Assembly: GCA_934476235.1 (NCBI GenBank)
Contig: CAKSNL010000008.1
Location: forward strand, 1-64,000
Length of the DNA stretch: 64,000 bases
Origin: an uncultured Clostridia bacterium
GTDB taxonomy: Bacteria; Bacillota; Clostridia; CAKSNL01; HGM11501
Reading direction: 5' to 3'
Shown piece after piece: positions 23,558 to 33,800 of this stretch. The position numbers were made by a program, and so were the translations under genes. The notes under the pieces are model-generated. The model was not told the origin of the DNA. It did no database searches and saw nothing but the letters and a program-made list of their open reading frames with translations. The stretch's first letter is position 1. Every line of letters begins with the position of its first letter.

Positions 23558-23628
23558 AAAAATCCCCCTTATGGTTAATTTGTCTTAATTATGCGTTAAT
23601 AAGGGATTAAATATTCATAAATTAAGCC

Positions 23629-23657
23629 TTGCACTTTTTATAATACTTTGTTATAAT
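23629..23657 (+). promoter_or_regulatory. Promoter of prs
   Basis: TTGCAC (23629-23634), a 17-bp spacer, then TATAAT (23652-23657), 42 bp before the start codon. Confidence 0.85.
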
Positions 23658-23699
23658 ATATATGATTATAACGAATATTATCAATTAGGAGGAGATTTA

Positions 23700-24812
23700 A
23701 TGGAGAGACGTATGGTCGGCGAGCTTGGCATTATTGCCATGCGCGGGTGTGAGGAAATGGCTGAGAAGGTGGACAAGTACCTTATCAGCTGGAGAAAGGA
23801 TTCTCCCGAGACCTATATTTTGAACCACACATGCCCGAGATTCGGAACCGGCGAAGGAAAGGGAATGATAAAGCATTCGGTAAGAGGCTATGACATATAT
23901 ATCATTTCCGATATGTTCAACTACGGCGTTACATACAATATGTACGGTAAAGAGGTTCCGATGAGCCCGGACGAACATTTTGCCGACCTTAAGAGAGTTA
24001 TCGGCGCGCTCGGCGGAAAGGCGAGAAGAATAAACGTGTTCATGCCGATGTTATATGAGGGCAGGCAGCACAAGAGAAGCGGAAGAGAGTCGCTCGACTG
24101 CGCAATCGCGCTTCAGGAGCTTGTCAACATGGGCGTTTCCAATGTTCTGACGTTTGACGCACATGACGGAAGAGTGCAGAACGCTATCCCGCTCAAGGGC
24201 TTTGAGGACATTCAGTCGTCTTACCAGATGATAAAGGCGCTTAAAAGGGATTTCCCCGAAATCACCTTTGATAAGGACAAGATGGTAATCGTTTCGCCCG
24301 ATGAAGGCGGGGTAAGCAGATGTATCTTCTGCTCATCGGTATTGGGTCTTGAGCTCGGAATGTTCTATAAAAAGAGAAACTACTCTGTTATCGTTAACGG
24401 AAGAAACCCCATTGAGGCGCATGAGTATCTGGGTAACAGCGTGGAAGGCAAGGACATTATCGTAATCGACGATATGATCTCCTCCGGCGATTCGATATTA
24501 GACGTTGCCAAAAGACTTAAAGAAAGAAAAGCGGCGAGAATATTCGTTTTCGCGTCGTTCGGTCTTTTCACCAACGGACTTGAGGAATTCGACAAAGCGT
24601 ATGACGCGGGTCTTATAACAAAGATATTCACAACAAACCTTGTTTACAGAACGGACGAGCTTAAGAAAAGAGCATGGTACAGAGAAGTTGAAATGTCAAA
24701 GTACATTGCTTATATCATTGATACGATCAACTACGATAAGTCGTTATCCGAGCTTTTGGATCCGGCAGACAGAATCAAAAAGCTTCTCTCAAAAAATACT
24801 GACCGTAAGTGA
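23700..24812 (+). CDS. prs: Ribose-phosphate pyrophosphokinase (divergent clade)
   Basis: RBS AGGAGGAG precedes ATG 23700. The 370-residue enzyme makes PRPP from ribose-5-phosphate and ATP for nucleotide, histidine and tryptophan synthesis. The PRPP-binding loop 'VIDDMISSGDS' and 'MLYEGRQHKRSGRESLD', which corresponds to the ATP/ribose-binding flexible loop, are clear. 'VSPDEGG' replaces the more usual VSPDxGG context. It is longer than the 310-320 residue norm, with extra N- and C-terminal segments, a form I recall in Clostridia. Confidence 0.92.
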   Translation: MERRMVGELGIIAMRGCEEMAEKVDKYLISWRKDSPETYILNHTCPRFGTGEGKGMIKHSVRGYDIYIISDMFNYGVTYNMYGKEVPMSPDEHFADLKRVIGALGGKARRINVFMPMLYEGRQHKRSGRESLDCAIALQELVNMGVSNVLTFDAHDGRVQNAIPLKGFEDIQSSYQMIKALKRDFPEITFDKDKMVIVSPDEGGVSRCIFCSSVLGLELGMFYKKRNYSVIVNGRNPIEAHEYLGNSVEGKDIIVIDDMISSGDSILDVAKRLKERKAARIFVFASFGLFTNGLEEFDKAYDAGLITKIFTTNLVYRTDELKKRAWYREVEMSKYIAYIIDTINYDKSLSELLDPADRIKKLLSKNTDRK

Positions 24813-24820
24813 TAAAAAGT

Positions 24821-24846
24821 CAAAGCCCCGTAAAAACGGGGCTTTG
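24821..24846. terminator. Hairpin after prs
   Basis: CAAAGCCCCGT (24821-24831) pairs with ACGGGGCTTTG (24836-24846) around AAAA. On the plus strand the T run is weak, so termination before the MATE gene may be partial. Confidence 0.55.
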
Positions 24847-24868
24847 AAAGTGTAAAGGGGAATTTGCG

Positions 24869-26197
24869 ATGGAAATGACAAAGGGACCGCTTTGGAAAGA
24901 AATACTTTTTTTCAGCATTCCGCTTATTTTATCAAACCTTTTGCAGGTCTGCTTCAATATGTCCGACATTGCGGTCGTGGGAAAATTCGCGGGTCCGGGG
25001 GCACTCGGCTCAGTCGGGTCGACGACTGTTTTGGTAACCCTTTTCACCGGATTTCTGATCGGGCTCGGAAACGGAGTTAACGTTTTTGCGGCAAGGTTTT
25101 TAGGGTCGGGTGACGAGGCGGGCTTAAAAAAATCGGTTCACACGTCCTTTATCATCTGCCTGATTACCGGAACGGTGCTGATGCTCATCGGGCTTTTTGC
25201 CTCCGGCGCTCTTTTGGAGGTTTTAAATACAAAGGAGGAGCTTATCGACGGGGCAAAGCTCTATTTAAGAATCTATTTTCTGGGCATGCCGGCACTCGCT
25301 GTTTACAACTTCGGAAACGCGGTGCTTTCCGCCGCGGGCGACACAAAAAGACCGCTTTATTTCCTTGCCGCTGCGGGGATAATAAACGTTTGCCTGAACC
25401 TTTTGTTTGTAATAGTATTTAAAAGAAGCGTTGACGGTGTTGCCGCGGCAAGCGTGATATCGCAGTATATTTCGGCGTTTTTGACAGTGTCGTTTCTTAA
25501 AAAGCGGGATTTTTCATACAGGCTTGATTTTAAGAACCTTTCGTTTGACAAAAAGAAGGCGGCGGAGGTTTTGAGGCTCGGAATCCCGTCCGGTCTTCAG
25601 AACGCGGTCTTTGCGATCGCAAACCTCTTCATTCAGGGAGCGGTGAACAGCTTTGACGCGGTAGTGGTCGAGGGCAATTCAGCCGCGGCGAACGCCGACC
25701 CTTTGGTGTATGACGTTATGGCGGCGTTTTACATGGCGTGCGCAAGCTTTATGAGCATTAACTACGGCGCCGGGAAAAAAGACCGCGTGATAAAAAGCTA
25801 TTACATCTCGCTGGCGTATTCAGCCGGAATCGGCGCCCTGCTCGGGCTTTTATTAGTCCTTTTCGGGAGAGAATTTTTATTTATTTTCACGAATGAAGAA
25901 GCGGTGGTAAATGAGGGAATAGTAAGGCTTCGGATAATGAGCGCGTCCTATGCCGTTTCGGCGTTTATGGACTGTACTATTGCCGCGTCGCGCGGAATAG
26001 GGAAAACGATAGTGCCGACCGTGATGGTTATCCTGGGCTCGTGCGTTTTCCGCGTCGCGTGGATATACACTGTTTTCGCGCATTTTCACACGGTGTTTTC
26101 GCTCTACTCATTATATATCTTTTCGTGGAGCATAACCGCCGCGGCGGAAATTATCTATTTCGTTTTTGCGTATAAAAAGGCAATGCGCGCATACTAA
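24869..26197 (+). CDS. MATE family efflux transporter
   Basis: The 442-residue membrane protein has about twelve helices in two halves. The N-terminus 'GPLWKEILFFSIPLILSNLLQVCFNMSDIAVVGKF' is typical of MATE proteins, which export cationic drugs or metabolites using Na+ or H+ gradients. The second half starts near 'LRLGIPSGLQNAVFAIANLFIQGAVNSF'. Substrate cannot be read. It lies 23 bp beyond the prs hairpin and 11 bp ahead of tsaC. Confidence 0.9.
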   Translation: MEMTKGPLWKEILFFSIPLILSNLLQVCFNMSDIAVVGKFAGPGALGSVGSTTVLVTLFTGFLIGLGNGVNVFAARFLGSGDEAGLKKSVHTSFIICLITGTVLMLIGLFASGALLEVLNTKEELIDGAKLYLRIYFLGMPALAVYNFGNAVLSAAGDTKRPLYFLAAAGIINVCLNLLFVIVFKRSVDGVAAASVISQYISAFLTVSFLKKRDFSYRLDFKNLSFDKKKAAEVLRLGIPSGLQNAVFAIANLFIQGAVNSFDAVVVEGNSAAANADPLVYDVMAAFYMACASFMSINYGAGKKDRVIKSYYISLAYSAGIGALLGLLLVLFGREFLFIFTNEEAVVNEGIVRLRIMSASYAVSAFMDCTIAASRGIGKTIVPTVMVILGSCVFRVAWIYTVFAHFHTVFSLYSLYIFSWSITAAAEIIYFVFAYKKAMRAY

Positions 26198-26208
26198 GGA
26201 GAATACAA

Positions 26209-27198
26209 ATGGAAACGAAAATTCTTGACATTGACGTTTTTAATATTGACCAAGAAAAAATCGGCGAGGCGGCGGAGCTTATAAAAAACGGGCGCCTGGT
26301 CGCTTTCCCGACGGAGACGGTTTACGGGCTCGGCGCATCAGCCGAGAATGAGGAAGCCGTCAAAAACATTTTCCGCGCGAAGGGCAGACCCGGCGACAAT
26401 CCGTTGATCGTCCACGTTTCGGACATTGCCATGTGCGAGAGGTATGTTAAAAAAATACCGGAAGGTGCGGAAAAGCTGATGGCGCATTTCTGGGGCGGAC
26501 CTTTGACAATTATTATGGAAAAGAGCCCGCTTGCCTGCCAAAGCGTCAGCGCGGGGCTTGATACGGTCGGAATAAGGCTGCCGTCACACCCGGTGGCGCA
26601 CGCGCTTATAAAAGCGTCCGGTCTCGGCATTGCCGCGCCGAGCGCGAATATATCGGGAAAGCCGAGCCCGACTTTAGCCGGGCACGTTATAGCGGACTTT
26701 TCGGGAAGAATAGACTGCATCATTTCCTCCGGCGCCGCAAAGTACGGCGTTGAGTCCACCGTTATAGACATGAGCGAGGAGATTCCGAAGGTTCTGCGCC
26801 CCGGCGCGGTCAGCCTCGACATGATAAGAGAAATACTGCCGTACTCAGAATACGGCGGAGGCGGCAAGGGAATTCCAAAAAGCCCGGGCATGAAGTACAA
26901 GCACTATTCGCCGGACGCGAAGGTTTACGTTGTGCGCTCCGACATGGAAAAAACGGCGGAGGAATTCGGGGACGGCACGGTCGTGATAGATTACGGGAAC
27001 AAAAGCTATGAGGGGAAAATGTTTCTGTCCGCGGGGGAGAACGACTCCGATTACGCTGCGAGACTTTTTTACCTTTTGCGCCTGGCGGACGAAAAGGGCG
27101 CAAAGGTCATTTTGGCGCGCGACCCTTTGGGCGGCTCTCCGGTGACGGACGCGCTTATTAACAGACTCTATAAGTCCGCCGGGGGAGAAATAATATGA
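26209..27198 (+). CDS. tsaC: Threonylcarbamoyl-AMP synthase (Sua5/YwlC type)
   Basis: The 329-residue protein has the YrdC/Sua5 core ('GRLVAFPTETVYGLGASAENEEAV', 'KGRPGDNPLIVHV', 'VGIRLPSHPVAHALI', 'APSANISGKPSPT') plus the C-terminal Sua5 domain after 'GMKYKHYSPDAKVYVV'. It makes threonylcarbamoyl-AMP from threonine, bicarbonate and ATP, the first step to t6A37 in tRNAs reading ANN codons. Its stop overlaps the next start (ATGA). The partner tsaD lies two genes on. tsaB and tsaE are not in the window. Confidence 0.96.
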   Translation: METKILDIDVFNIDQEKIGEAAELIKNGRLVAFPTETVYGLGASAENEEAVKNIFRAKGRPGDNPLIVHVSDIAMCERYVKKIPEGAEKLMAHFWGGPLTIIMEKSPLACQSVSAGLDTVGIRLPSHPVAHALIKASGLGIAAPSANISGKPSPTLAGHVIADFSGRIDCIISSGAAKYGVESTVIDMSEEIPKVLRPGAVSLDMIREILPYSEYGGGGKGIPKSPGMKYKHYSPDAKVYVVRSDMEKTAEEFGDGTVVIDYGNKSYEGKMFLSAGENDSDYAARLFYLLRLADEKGAKVILARDPLGGSPVTDALINRLYKSAGGEII

Positions 27199-27614
27199 TA
27201 ATTTTTGTGTGCACGGGAAACACGTGCAGAAGCCCGATGGCAGAGGGATTTTATAAGGCAAAGACCGGGAGGGAGGCTGAATCCTTCGGGCTTTCGTGCC
27301 CTGAAGGCTGCCCGGCAAGCCTGAATGCGGTTTCGGCAATGGCGCGCTTTAATATTGACATAAGCTCTCACTTATCGCGCCGCATAACACTTGACGCCGT
27401 GTCGGAGGCAGAGGAGATACTTTGCATGACCGAGGAGCAGAAGATAATGCTTTCCTACGCGTATCCGGAGTATGCGGAAAAGATACACATGCTTTCCGAG
27501 GCTTCGGGAAGGTCGGGCAACGTGGCGGACCCTTACGGCGGAAGCGAGGATGTATATTTGTCCTGTGCAAAGGGGATAGAGAGGCTTATTGATGGATATA
27601 TTAAACTGCACTAA
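27195..27614 (+). CDS. ywlE: Low-molecular-weight protein-tyrosine/arginine phosphatase (YwlE-like)
   Basis: The 139-residue protein opens with the LMW-PTP P-loop 'VCTGNTCRS' (Cys6 nucleophile, Arg12) and has the general-acid 'DPYGG' at 112-116. The Thr at position 10 of the loop is the feature linked to phosphoarginine specificity in B. subtilis YwlE, which lies beside sua5/ywlC there as it does here. It would reverse McsB arginine phosphorylation. mcsB is not in this window, so arginine specificity is inference. Confidence 0.88.
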   Translation: MIIFVCTGNTCRSPMAEGFYKAKTGREAESFGLSCPEGCPASLNAVSAMARFNIDISSHLSRRITLDAVSEAEEILCMTEEQKIMLSYAYPEYAEKIHMLSEASGRSGNVADPYGGSEDVYLSCAKGIERLIDGYIKLH

Positions 27615-28038
27615 TGACGATGTAAAGGAAATCAAGAAGATTGAGGATAAGTCGTTTTCCGGCGCGTGGAGCGAAAAGGCGATAGAAGAGGAAATGAATG
27701 AGCCGACGGCGTTTTGCGTTTCGGCACGCGAGGAAGGAATTCTTGCCGGGTATGCCTTTTTAAGCGTTCTTCCTCCCGAGGCGGAATTGTTAAGGATTGC
27801 GGTCGCCCCGGAAAAGCGAGGGCGCGGCACTGCGGATATATTAATGAAGAGTCTTTTTTTCGAAGCGAAAAAAAGAGGGATAGAGACCGTGTTTTTGGAG
27901 GTGCGGGAGGATAACGCGCCGGCACGCAGGCTTTATGAAAAGCACGGATTTACAAGATACGGCGTGAGAAAGAAATATTATGAGGGCACTTTCGACGCGG
28001 TGCTTTATAAAAAAGAAATGAGGGAGCGGAGCAAATGA
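27592..28038 (+). CDS. rimI: Ribosomal-protein S18 N-acetyltransferase RimI-like
   Basis: ATG 27592 is preferred over the TTG just before it. It overlaps the phosphatase end by 23 bp. The 148-residue GNAT protein has the acetyl-CoA loop '[15 protein letters not shown]', the 'ELLRIAV' strand, and '[20 protein letters not shown]', which is characteristic of RimI. RimI acetylates the N-terminus of S18. Its position directly before tsaD is a common bacterial arrangement. Confidence 0.92.
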   Translation: MDILNCTNDDVKEIKKIEDKSFSGAWSEKAIEEEMNEPTAFCVSAREEGILAGYAFLSVLPPEAELLRIAVAPEKRGRGTADILMKSLFFEAKKRGIETVFLEVREDNAPARRLYEKHGFTRYGVRKKYYEGTFDAVLYKKEMRERSK

Positions 28039-29030
28039 TAGTTCTCGGAATAGAAAGCTCGTGCGACGAGACCGCCGCGGCGATAACAAGGGACGGGAGA
28101 GAGGTTCTTTCGGACGTTATCTATTCGCAGGCGGACATTCACTCAAAATACGGCGGAGTCGTGCCGGAGATAGCGTCCCGAAGGCACATTGAAAAGATAC
28201 TTTATGTGATCGACAAGGCGTTATCCGACGCCGGAATGACGAAGGACGATATTGACGCTGTCGCCGTTACGATGGGACCGGGGCTTGTCGGCGCGCTCTT
28301 GGTCGGAGTGTCGGCGGCAAAGTCGCTTGCCTATGCGTGGGGAAAGCCGCTCATCGGGGTCAACCACATAATCGGGCACATCTCGGCAAACTATGTCGCA
28401 TTCCCCGAGCTTGAGCCTCCGTTTCTGTGCCTTGTCGCGTCGGGCGGGCACAGCCATATCGTGAATATTAAAAGCTATTTGGAAACCGAGGTGCTGGGAG
28501 CAACGAAGGATGACGCGGCGGGCGAGGCGTTTGACAAGGTGGCGCGCGTTATCGGGCTCGGCTATCCCGGCGGTCCCAAGATTGACGCGGCGGCAAAGGA
28601 AGGCAACGATAAGGCGTTCGACTTTCCGCGGGCAAAGACGGGCAGCGATTTTTCCTTCAGCGGACTTAAGACCGCTGTTATAAACACAGTTCACAAAATG
28701 GAGCAAAAGGGCGAGAAGATTCCTCAGGCGGACATTGCGGCAAGCTTTCAGAGGGCGGTCGTGGATGTTTTAACGGAAAAGACAGTTCATGCCGCGAAAA
28801 TATCCGGCGCGAAAAAGATATGCCTTGCCGGCGGCGTTGCCTCAAACTCGCTTTTAAGAAGCGAAATGGATAAAAAAGCAAAGAGCGAGGGGATAGAGGT
28901 TTACTATCCTCCTTTAAGGCTCTGCACGGACAATGCGGTCATGATATCGGCGGCAGGATATTTTAAATATAAATACAGCGGAAAGACCGAGGGAAACGAC
29001 TTAAACGCGTACCCCGCGCTTTCAATTTAA
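28035..29030 (+). CDS. tsaD: tRNA t6A37 threonylcarbamoyltransferase TsaD
   Basis: The 331-residue ASKHA-fold protein has '[13 protein letters not shown]' near the N-terminus, metal-ligand histidines His111 and His115 in 'NHIIGHISA', '[11 protein letters not shown]', and '[12 protein letters not shown]'. It transfers the threonylcarbamoyl group onto A37 of tRNA together with TsaB and TsaE. The start overlaps the rimI stop (ATGA), completing a four-gene coupled run. A UUCG-loop terminator begins at its stop codon. Confidence 0.97.
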   Translation: MIVLGIESSCDETAAAITRDGREVLSDVIYSQADIHSKYGGVVPEIASRRHIEKILYVIDKALSDAGMTKDDIDAVAVTMGPGLVGALLVGVSAAKSLAYAWGKPLIGVNHIIGHISANYVAFPELEPPFLCLVASGGHSHIVNIKSYLETEVLGATKDDAAGEAFDKVARVIGLGYPGGPKIDAAAKEGNDKAFDFPRAKTGSDFSFSGLKTAVINTVHKMEQKGEKIPQADIAASFQRAVVDVLTEKTVHAAKISGAKKICLAGGVASNSLLRSEMDKKAKSEGIEVYYPPLRLCTDNAVMISAAGYFKYKYSGKTEGNDLNAYPALSI

Positions 29031-29051
29031 AAAGACCTTCGGGTCTTTTTT
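29029..29051 (+). terminator. Terminator with TTCG loop after tsaD
   Basis: AAAAAGACC (29029-29037), TTCG loop, GGTCTTTTTT (29042-29051). It overlaps the tsaD stop. Confidence 0.9.
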
Positions 29052-29101
29052 GTTTAAAAAAATATTTTAGGGCAATACTCATTTTGAAAGAAGGTATTGC
29101 C

Positions 29102-29224
29102 ATGAAAATCGAACGCTATGTAAACGGGAAAAAAATCACGTTTGACCAGATGAAAAGATACACCGTTAAGAACCGCACCGTTGACGCAGCGGTGGAACGC
29201 GTGATAAAGCGCGAAAGTAAATGA
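29102..29224 (+). CDS. 40-residue basic protein coupled to a recombinase
   Basis: ATG 29102 follows AGAAGG. The frame of 40 codons ends in TGA overlapping the recombinase ATG at 29221. The sequence is basic and contains 'YVNGKKITFDQMKRYTVKN'. No family is recognised. The stop-start overlap suggests it is translated and coupled, so it may be a recombination directionality factor or regulator; that is inference. Confidence 0.6.
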   Translation: MKIERYVNGKKITFDQMKRYTVKNRTVDAAVERVIKRESK

Positions 29225-30573
29225 CGAAAAAGACCGCGCTTTATATAAGAGTATCGACTGACGCGCAGCGCGAGGAGGGCTATTCCATCGACGCGCAGAA
29301 GGAAATGCTCTCTGCCTTTTGCGTGTCTAAGCGAATCGAAAACTATGAGTTTTATATAGACGGCGGCTTTTCGGGAAGCAATCTGGAGCGCCCGGAAATG
29401 AAAAGGCTGATTTTTGAGGCAAAGGAGAAAAAGATATGCCGCGTCATCGTCTACAAGCTCGACAGATTAAGCCGAAGCCAGAGGGACACGCTTTATTTAA
29501 TAGAAGAGATTTTTAATCCGAACGGCATCGACTTCGTTTCGATGAACGAAAGCATGGACACCTCGACCCCGCTCGGAAGGCTGATGCTCGGCATTTTGTC
29601 TGCGTTTGCTCAGTTAGAGCGCGAAAATATTAAGGAGCGCACAAGAATGGGCATGGCGGAGCGCGTCAAGTCCGGGCTCTGGCCCGGCGGCGGCAGGGTC
29701 CCCTTCGGGTACGATTACGACCCGGAAAAGGGAATTTTGGTGCCCAACAGCGACTCGGAAACTGTCCGCCTTATCTATAATCTTTACATTTCGGGAACTC
29801 CGATGTATAAAATAGCAAAAACCGTCGGGCTTAAATACGAGCGCCTCGCGGTCCAGATATTAAAGCGGAAGTCAAACGCCGGATACATCGTCTACAACGG
29901 GAAGGAATATAAGGGACGGCACGAGCCTTTGGTGAGCGAGGAAACCTATAACGAGGCGATGGCGCTGATGGAGGAGCGCTCCAAAAAAAAGCTGACGGAT
30001 TCTGAATACCTTTTATCGGGCATAGTTTTTTGCGGAGTGTGCGGTGCGAAGATGCGCTACCAGAAATGGGGCAAAAAAGGCGCAAAGCTCTGCTGCTACT
30101 CTAAGGACAAAAACAAGCCCTATCTTGTAAAGGATCCCGACTGCGACAACGAAAACGTCTGGGCGTCCGAGGTGGAGGATGCGGTGGTGGGCGATATCTT
30201 ATCGCTTTCTTATAAAATAGAAAAGGGCACTTTGCCCGAGGCGGACATTACGGGCGCGCTTGAAAGTAAAAAGCTTCAGTGCGAAAAAAAACTAAAAAGG
30301 CTCTATGCGCTTTACGCCGCGGACGGAGACGAGGTTTTAAAAGATGCGATAGCGGAGATTAAAAAAGAGCTTGAAAAAACAAAAAAGGCTCTTTCGGACG
30401 AAAAGGAAAAAGCCCGGGAGATAAAAAAGCGCGAGGGGAAGAGGAAAAAGCTTGAAACGCTTAAGGACACATGGGAATTTATGACCGCGAGGGAGAAAAG
30501 AAATGTTATAAGAAGCCTCGTTTCCAAGGTGACGGTGACGCACGATACCGTGAAGATAGACTATCTTTTGTAA
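29221..30573 (+). CDS. Large serine recombinase, intact
   Basis: The 450-residue protein has a resolvase domain with 'ALYIRVSTDAQREEGYSI' (catalytic Ser), 'KLDRLSRSQRDT' and 'FAQLERENIKERT', the Recombinase domain ('PFGYDYDPEKGILVPN', 'SNAGYIVYNGK'), a zinc ribbon ('CGVCGAKMRYQKW', later Cys pair), and a long charged coiled coil (about 340-420). Such proteins integrate or excise elements at att sites. Base composition matches the host, and no phage or transposon genes adjoin it. A resident excision switch, as with sporulation-linked recombinases, is possible. The only partner is the 40-residue ORF upstream. Confidence 0.92.
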   Translation: MTKKTALYIRVSTDAQREEGYSIDAQKEMLSAFCVSKRIENYEFYIDGGFSGSNLERPEMKRLIFEAKEKKICRVIVYKLDRLSRSQRDTLYLIEEIFNPNGIDFVSMNESMDTSTPLGRLMLGILSAFAQLERENIKERTRMGMAERVKSGLWPGGGRVPFGYDYDPEKGILVPNSDSETVRLIYNLYISGTPMYKIAKTVGLKYERLAVQILKRKSNAGYIVYNGKEYKGRHEPLVSEETYNEAMALMEERSKKKLTDSEYLLSGIVFCGVCGAKMRYQKWGKKGAKLCCYSKDKNKPYLVKDPDCDNENVWASEVEDAVVGDILSLSYKIEKGTLPEADITGALESKKLQCEKKLKRLYALYAADGDEVLKDAIAEIKKELEKTKKALSDEKEKAREIKKREGKRKKLETLKDTWEFMTAREKRNVIRSLVSKVTVTHDTVKIDYLL

Positions 30574-30695
30574 ATACGTGCAATTTAACCGCCTGTATCA
30601 AGCCCCGGAGGGATTGTCTTTGGTCAATTTGATGAAAAATGTTAACTTAGTTTAATGTTTTCACCAAAAAAAATTAAATTTTGCTAAAATTTGTG

Positions 30696-30724
30696 TTGAT
30701 TTTTTGTGCATAATGGTATATAAT
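30696..30724 (+). promoter_or_regulatory. Promoter of the carbohydrate-uptake operon
   Basis: TTGATT (30696-30701), a 17-bp spacer, then TATAAT (30719-30724). Confidence 0.85.
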
Positions 30725-30744
30725 AAAATAAGTACGTTTTTACC

Positions 30745-30806
30745 GGGCAGCTTTATGCCCAAAAACACCGGAATTCGGGGGTCCGGAGGGCACAAAAGCC
30801 GGGCAG
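30745..30806 (+). promoter_or_regulatory. Structured leader with duplicated CCGGGCAG
   Basis: GGGCA (30745-30749) pairs with TGCCC (30756-30760). A second GGGCA at 30801-30805 could compete for the same TGCCC. CCGGA/TCCGG forms another small stem between them. No known riboswitch consensus is recognised. An attenuation switch is possible. Confidence 0.35.
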
Positions 30807-30833
30807 ATATTAATTTCTACAGGAGGTTTTAAA

Positions 30834-33800
30834 ATGACGTCAAGAAAAGCAACGGCGGTATTACTTGCTCTGCTTGTCACCGTGACAAGCTTTACGGCGC
30901 TGCCGAGAAAAGCGGAAGCGGCGGCGAGCACAACGTTTGACGCACTCGATTTCACTTATGACCGTGACGACGTGTACACAAACTACATAAAAAATTATGA
31001 GGGAGCGGCACGTCCCGACACCGAGATATATGTTCCGGCAGCGGCGTATGCGTCTGCGGCGAATCCCGAGACCGTGACGGGCTATGAAGAGCTCGACGGT
31101 GTGGCGAGTGTATTGAGGTTCGGGGAGGACGTTCAGTCCGTCATATATAATGTGAATGTGCCAGAGGCAGGACTTTACAATATAAAGTACAGCGTCAAGG
31201 GCGATGTAAACATTAAAAACGATATGGAGTTTTCTGTCGAGATAAACGGCGCTTCGCCGTTTAACGAGGCAATGACCATTCAGTCGCCCAGAGGATTCAA
31301 AAATTCGGACGAGGGATTCAAGGTCGTTGTCGATGAAGACAAGAACCGCACGGCAGAGTTCGCACGAGACCGTGAGAACGACTTAAGACCTGACCAGGAA
31401 AAGCTCTTAAAGTGGCGCACCGAATGGCTGGTCGATTCCGGCGGACTTATTGACGAACCCCTGTCGTTTTATTTTAATGCCGGTGAAAACACAATCACGA
31501 TAACAACGGTCGGCGAGCCTTTTTATATCGCCGGAATCACGCTTTGCCAGTATCATGCCCCCAAGGCATATGCGGAGGTTAAAAAGGAATATGATGCGAT
31601 GGGATATAAGCCCGCGACAAAGCAGTTCAAGGTTCAGGCGGAGACGGCGGACGAGTTTTCCGATTCCGCACTTTATCCCATATCCATAAGAAATAACGCT
31701 CAGATGGAGCCCCACCATACAAGCAAGACCAGGCTTAACGCGGCGGGCGGTTCCAACTGGGGAAGTGCGAGGAGCTGGCTTCAGTGGACCATTGAAGCTC
31801 CGGAGTCGGGACTTTACGAAATGGCGATAAAGTTCCAGCAGAACTCCTATGTCGGAATGAACGCGACGAGGACGGTCTACATCGACGGCGAGGTTCCTTA
31901 TGAGGAGCTTAAGCACTTGAAATTCGCTTACGACTCGGGCTGGCAGATAATGAAGACCGAGGATGAGTCGGGCGAGCCTTACTACATATATCTTTCCGAG
32001 GGAACCCACACCCTGAGAATGGAAGTAAACTTAGGCGAGATGGCGGAAATTATTGACCGTCTGACGACGGTTACATACCGCTTAAACAGCATATACAGCT
32101 CTGTCGTTATGCTTGCGTCAACATCTCCCGATAAGTACAGAGACTATTACTACGACAGAAAGATTCCCACGCTTATGGAAGACCTTAAGTGGACGAGAAG
32201 CGAGATCAGCGCCATCAAGGACTCCATTATAGAAGTAACGGGAACGACAAGCTCAAAGACGGCGACGCTTGAGAGCTTTATCAATCAGCTTGATATTTTA
32301 ATCGACGATCCGGACGAGTTCAGTAAGAGACTTGAGGCTTTCAAGAACAACATCACCTCTTTGAGCCAGTGGATTATTGATAACAAGAAGCAGCCCATTT
32401 CGCTTGACTACATTGTTTTCGGACCCTCCGACATGAAGCTTGACAGAGCGGAAGCGGGATTCTTCAAGGGATTCTGGGAGGGCACAAAGACCTTCTTCGC
32501 GTCGTTCGTTGAGGATTACAGTGTAATCGGAGCAGTTGCGGGCGAGGGAAGAAAGGTCAAGGTCTGGGTAAATACCGGACGTGACCAGATAAACATCATC
32601 AACAACATGGTTAACGACGAGTTCACCCCGGCAACGGGTATCAACGTTCAGCTTGAGCTTGTTCAAGGATCGCTTATCGAGTCCACTCTTGCCGGAAAGG
32701 GACCCGACGTTGCGCTCATGATAGCGTCTGATCAGCCCGTCAACTACGCAATAAGAGGCGCGCTTGTCGATCTTTCACAGTTCGGACCGCAGGACCTTGA
32801 CGGTGACGGCAAGAACGAGGTCAACGGATTTGCGGATGTTTACAAAAGGTACAGCCGCCAGAACTTCGAGGGCTATGCATTCCAGATGAATTCCGATAAG
32901 GACGAGGAAAAGGCTCACGAGGGTGAGGAGTGGACCTGTCCGTCATGCGGCACCGTTAATAACACAGGCATCTGCTCATCATGCGGATATAAAAAGTATT
33001 ACGCTTACTATGCGGTTCCCGAGACGCAGACCTTTAACATGATGTTCTACAGAAAGGATATATTGGCAGAGCTCGGTCTCGGCGTGCCGAACACATGGGA
33101 TGACTTTTATGCGATGCTTCCCGTACTCAGAAGAAACAACCTTGAGGTCGGCGTTCTTTCAGGCACGATGTATCAGATACTCTTATATCAGTACGGCGGA
33201 ACGTTCTATTCTGAGGACCGCCACAAGTCGGGACTGACGACAGAAGCGGCAAAGAAGGCATTCGTTGAGGTTTCGGACTGTTTCATTAAATATGACTTCC
33301 CGATATCCTTCAACTTCTACACCAGATTCAGAAGCGGCGAGATGCCGATATCCATTCAGCCTTATACACAGTTCAACCTTATTAATGCCGCGGCACCCGA
33401 AATTCAGGGTCTGTGGGATATGACCAAGGTGCCCGGAACGAAGATGGAGGACGGCAGCGTTAACTATGCGCAGAACGTTTCCTCCACTGGCGCGATAATG
33501 TTTGATAACACAAAGGACAAGGAAGCGGCTTGGGCGTTTATCGAGTGGTACACCAGAAACGATATGCAGACCCGTTACGGAACGGAGCTTGAGTCCATCA
33601 TGGGCGCTGCGGGCCGTTACGCGGCGGCAAATACCGAGGCGTTCAAAAACCTTGCATGGACAAGACAGCAGACAAGACTTTTAAGCGAGCAGATGGAGGA
33701 CCTTTGCGGTGTTCCCGAGGTTCCCGGAAGCTATTTCACGGCAAGAACGATCACCCTTGCGTTCAACGACGCTTACATAGAGATGGAGAATCCCTATAAG

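Noticed and set aside
29221..30573. Prophage or transposon around the second serine recombinase
   Set aside because: The neighbours are a housekeeping t6A operon and a sugar-uptake operon, with no phage or conjugation genes.
30745..30806. c-di-GMP or other known riboswitch
   Set aside because: No known aptamer consensus could be matched; only short competing stems are visible.
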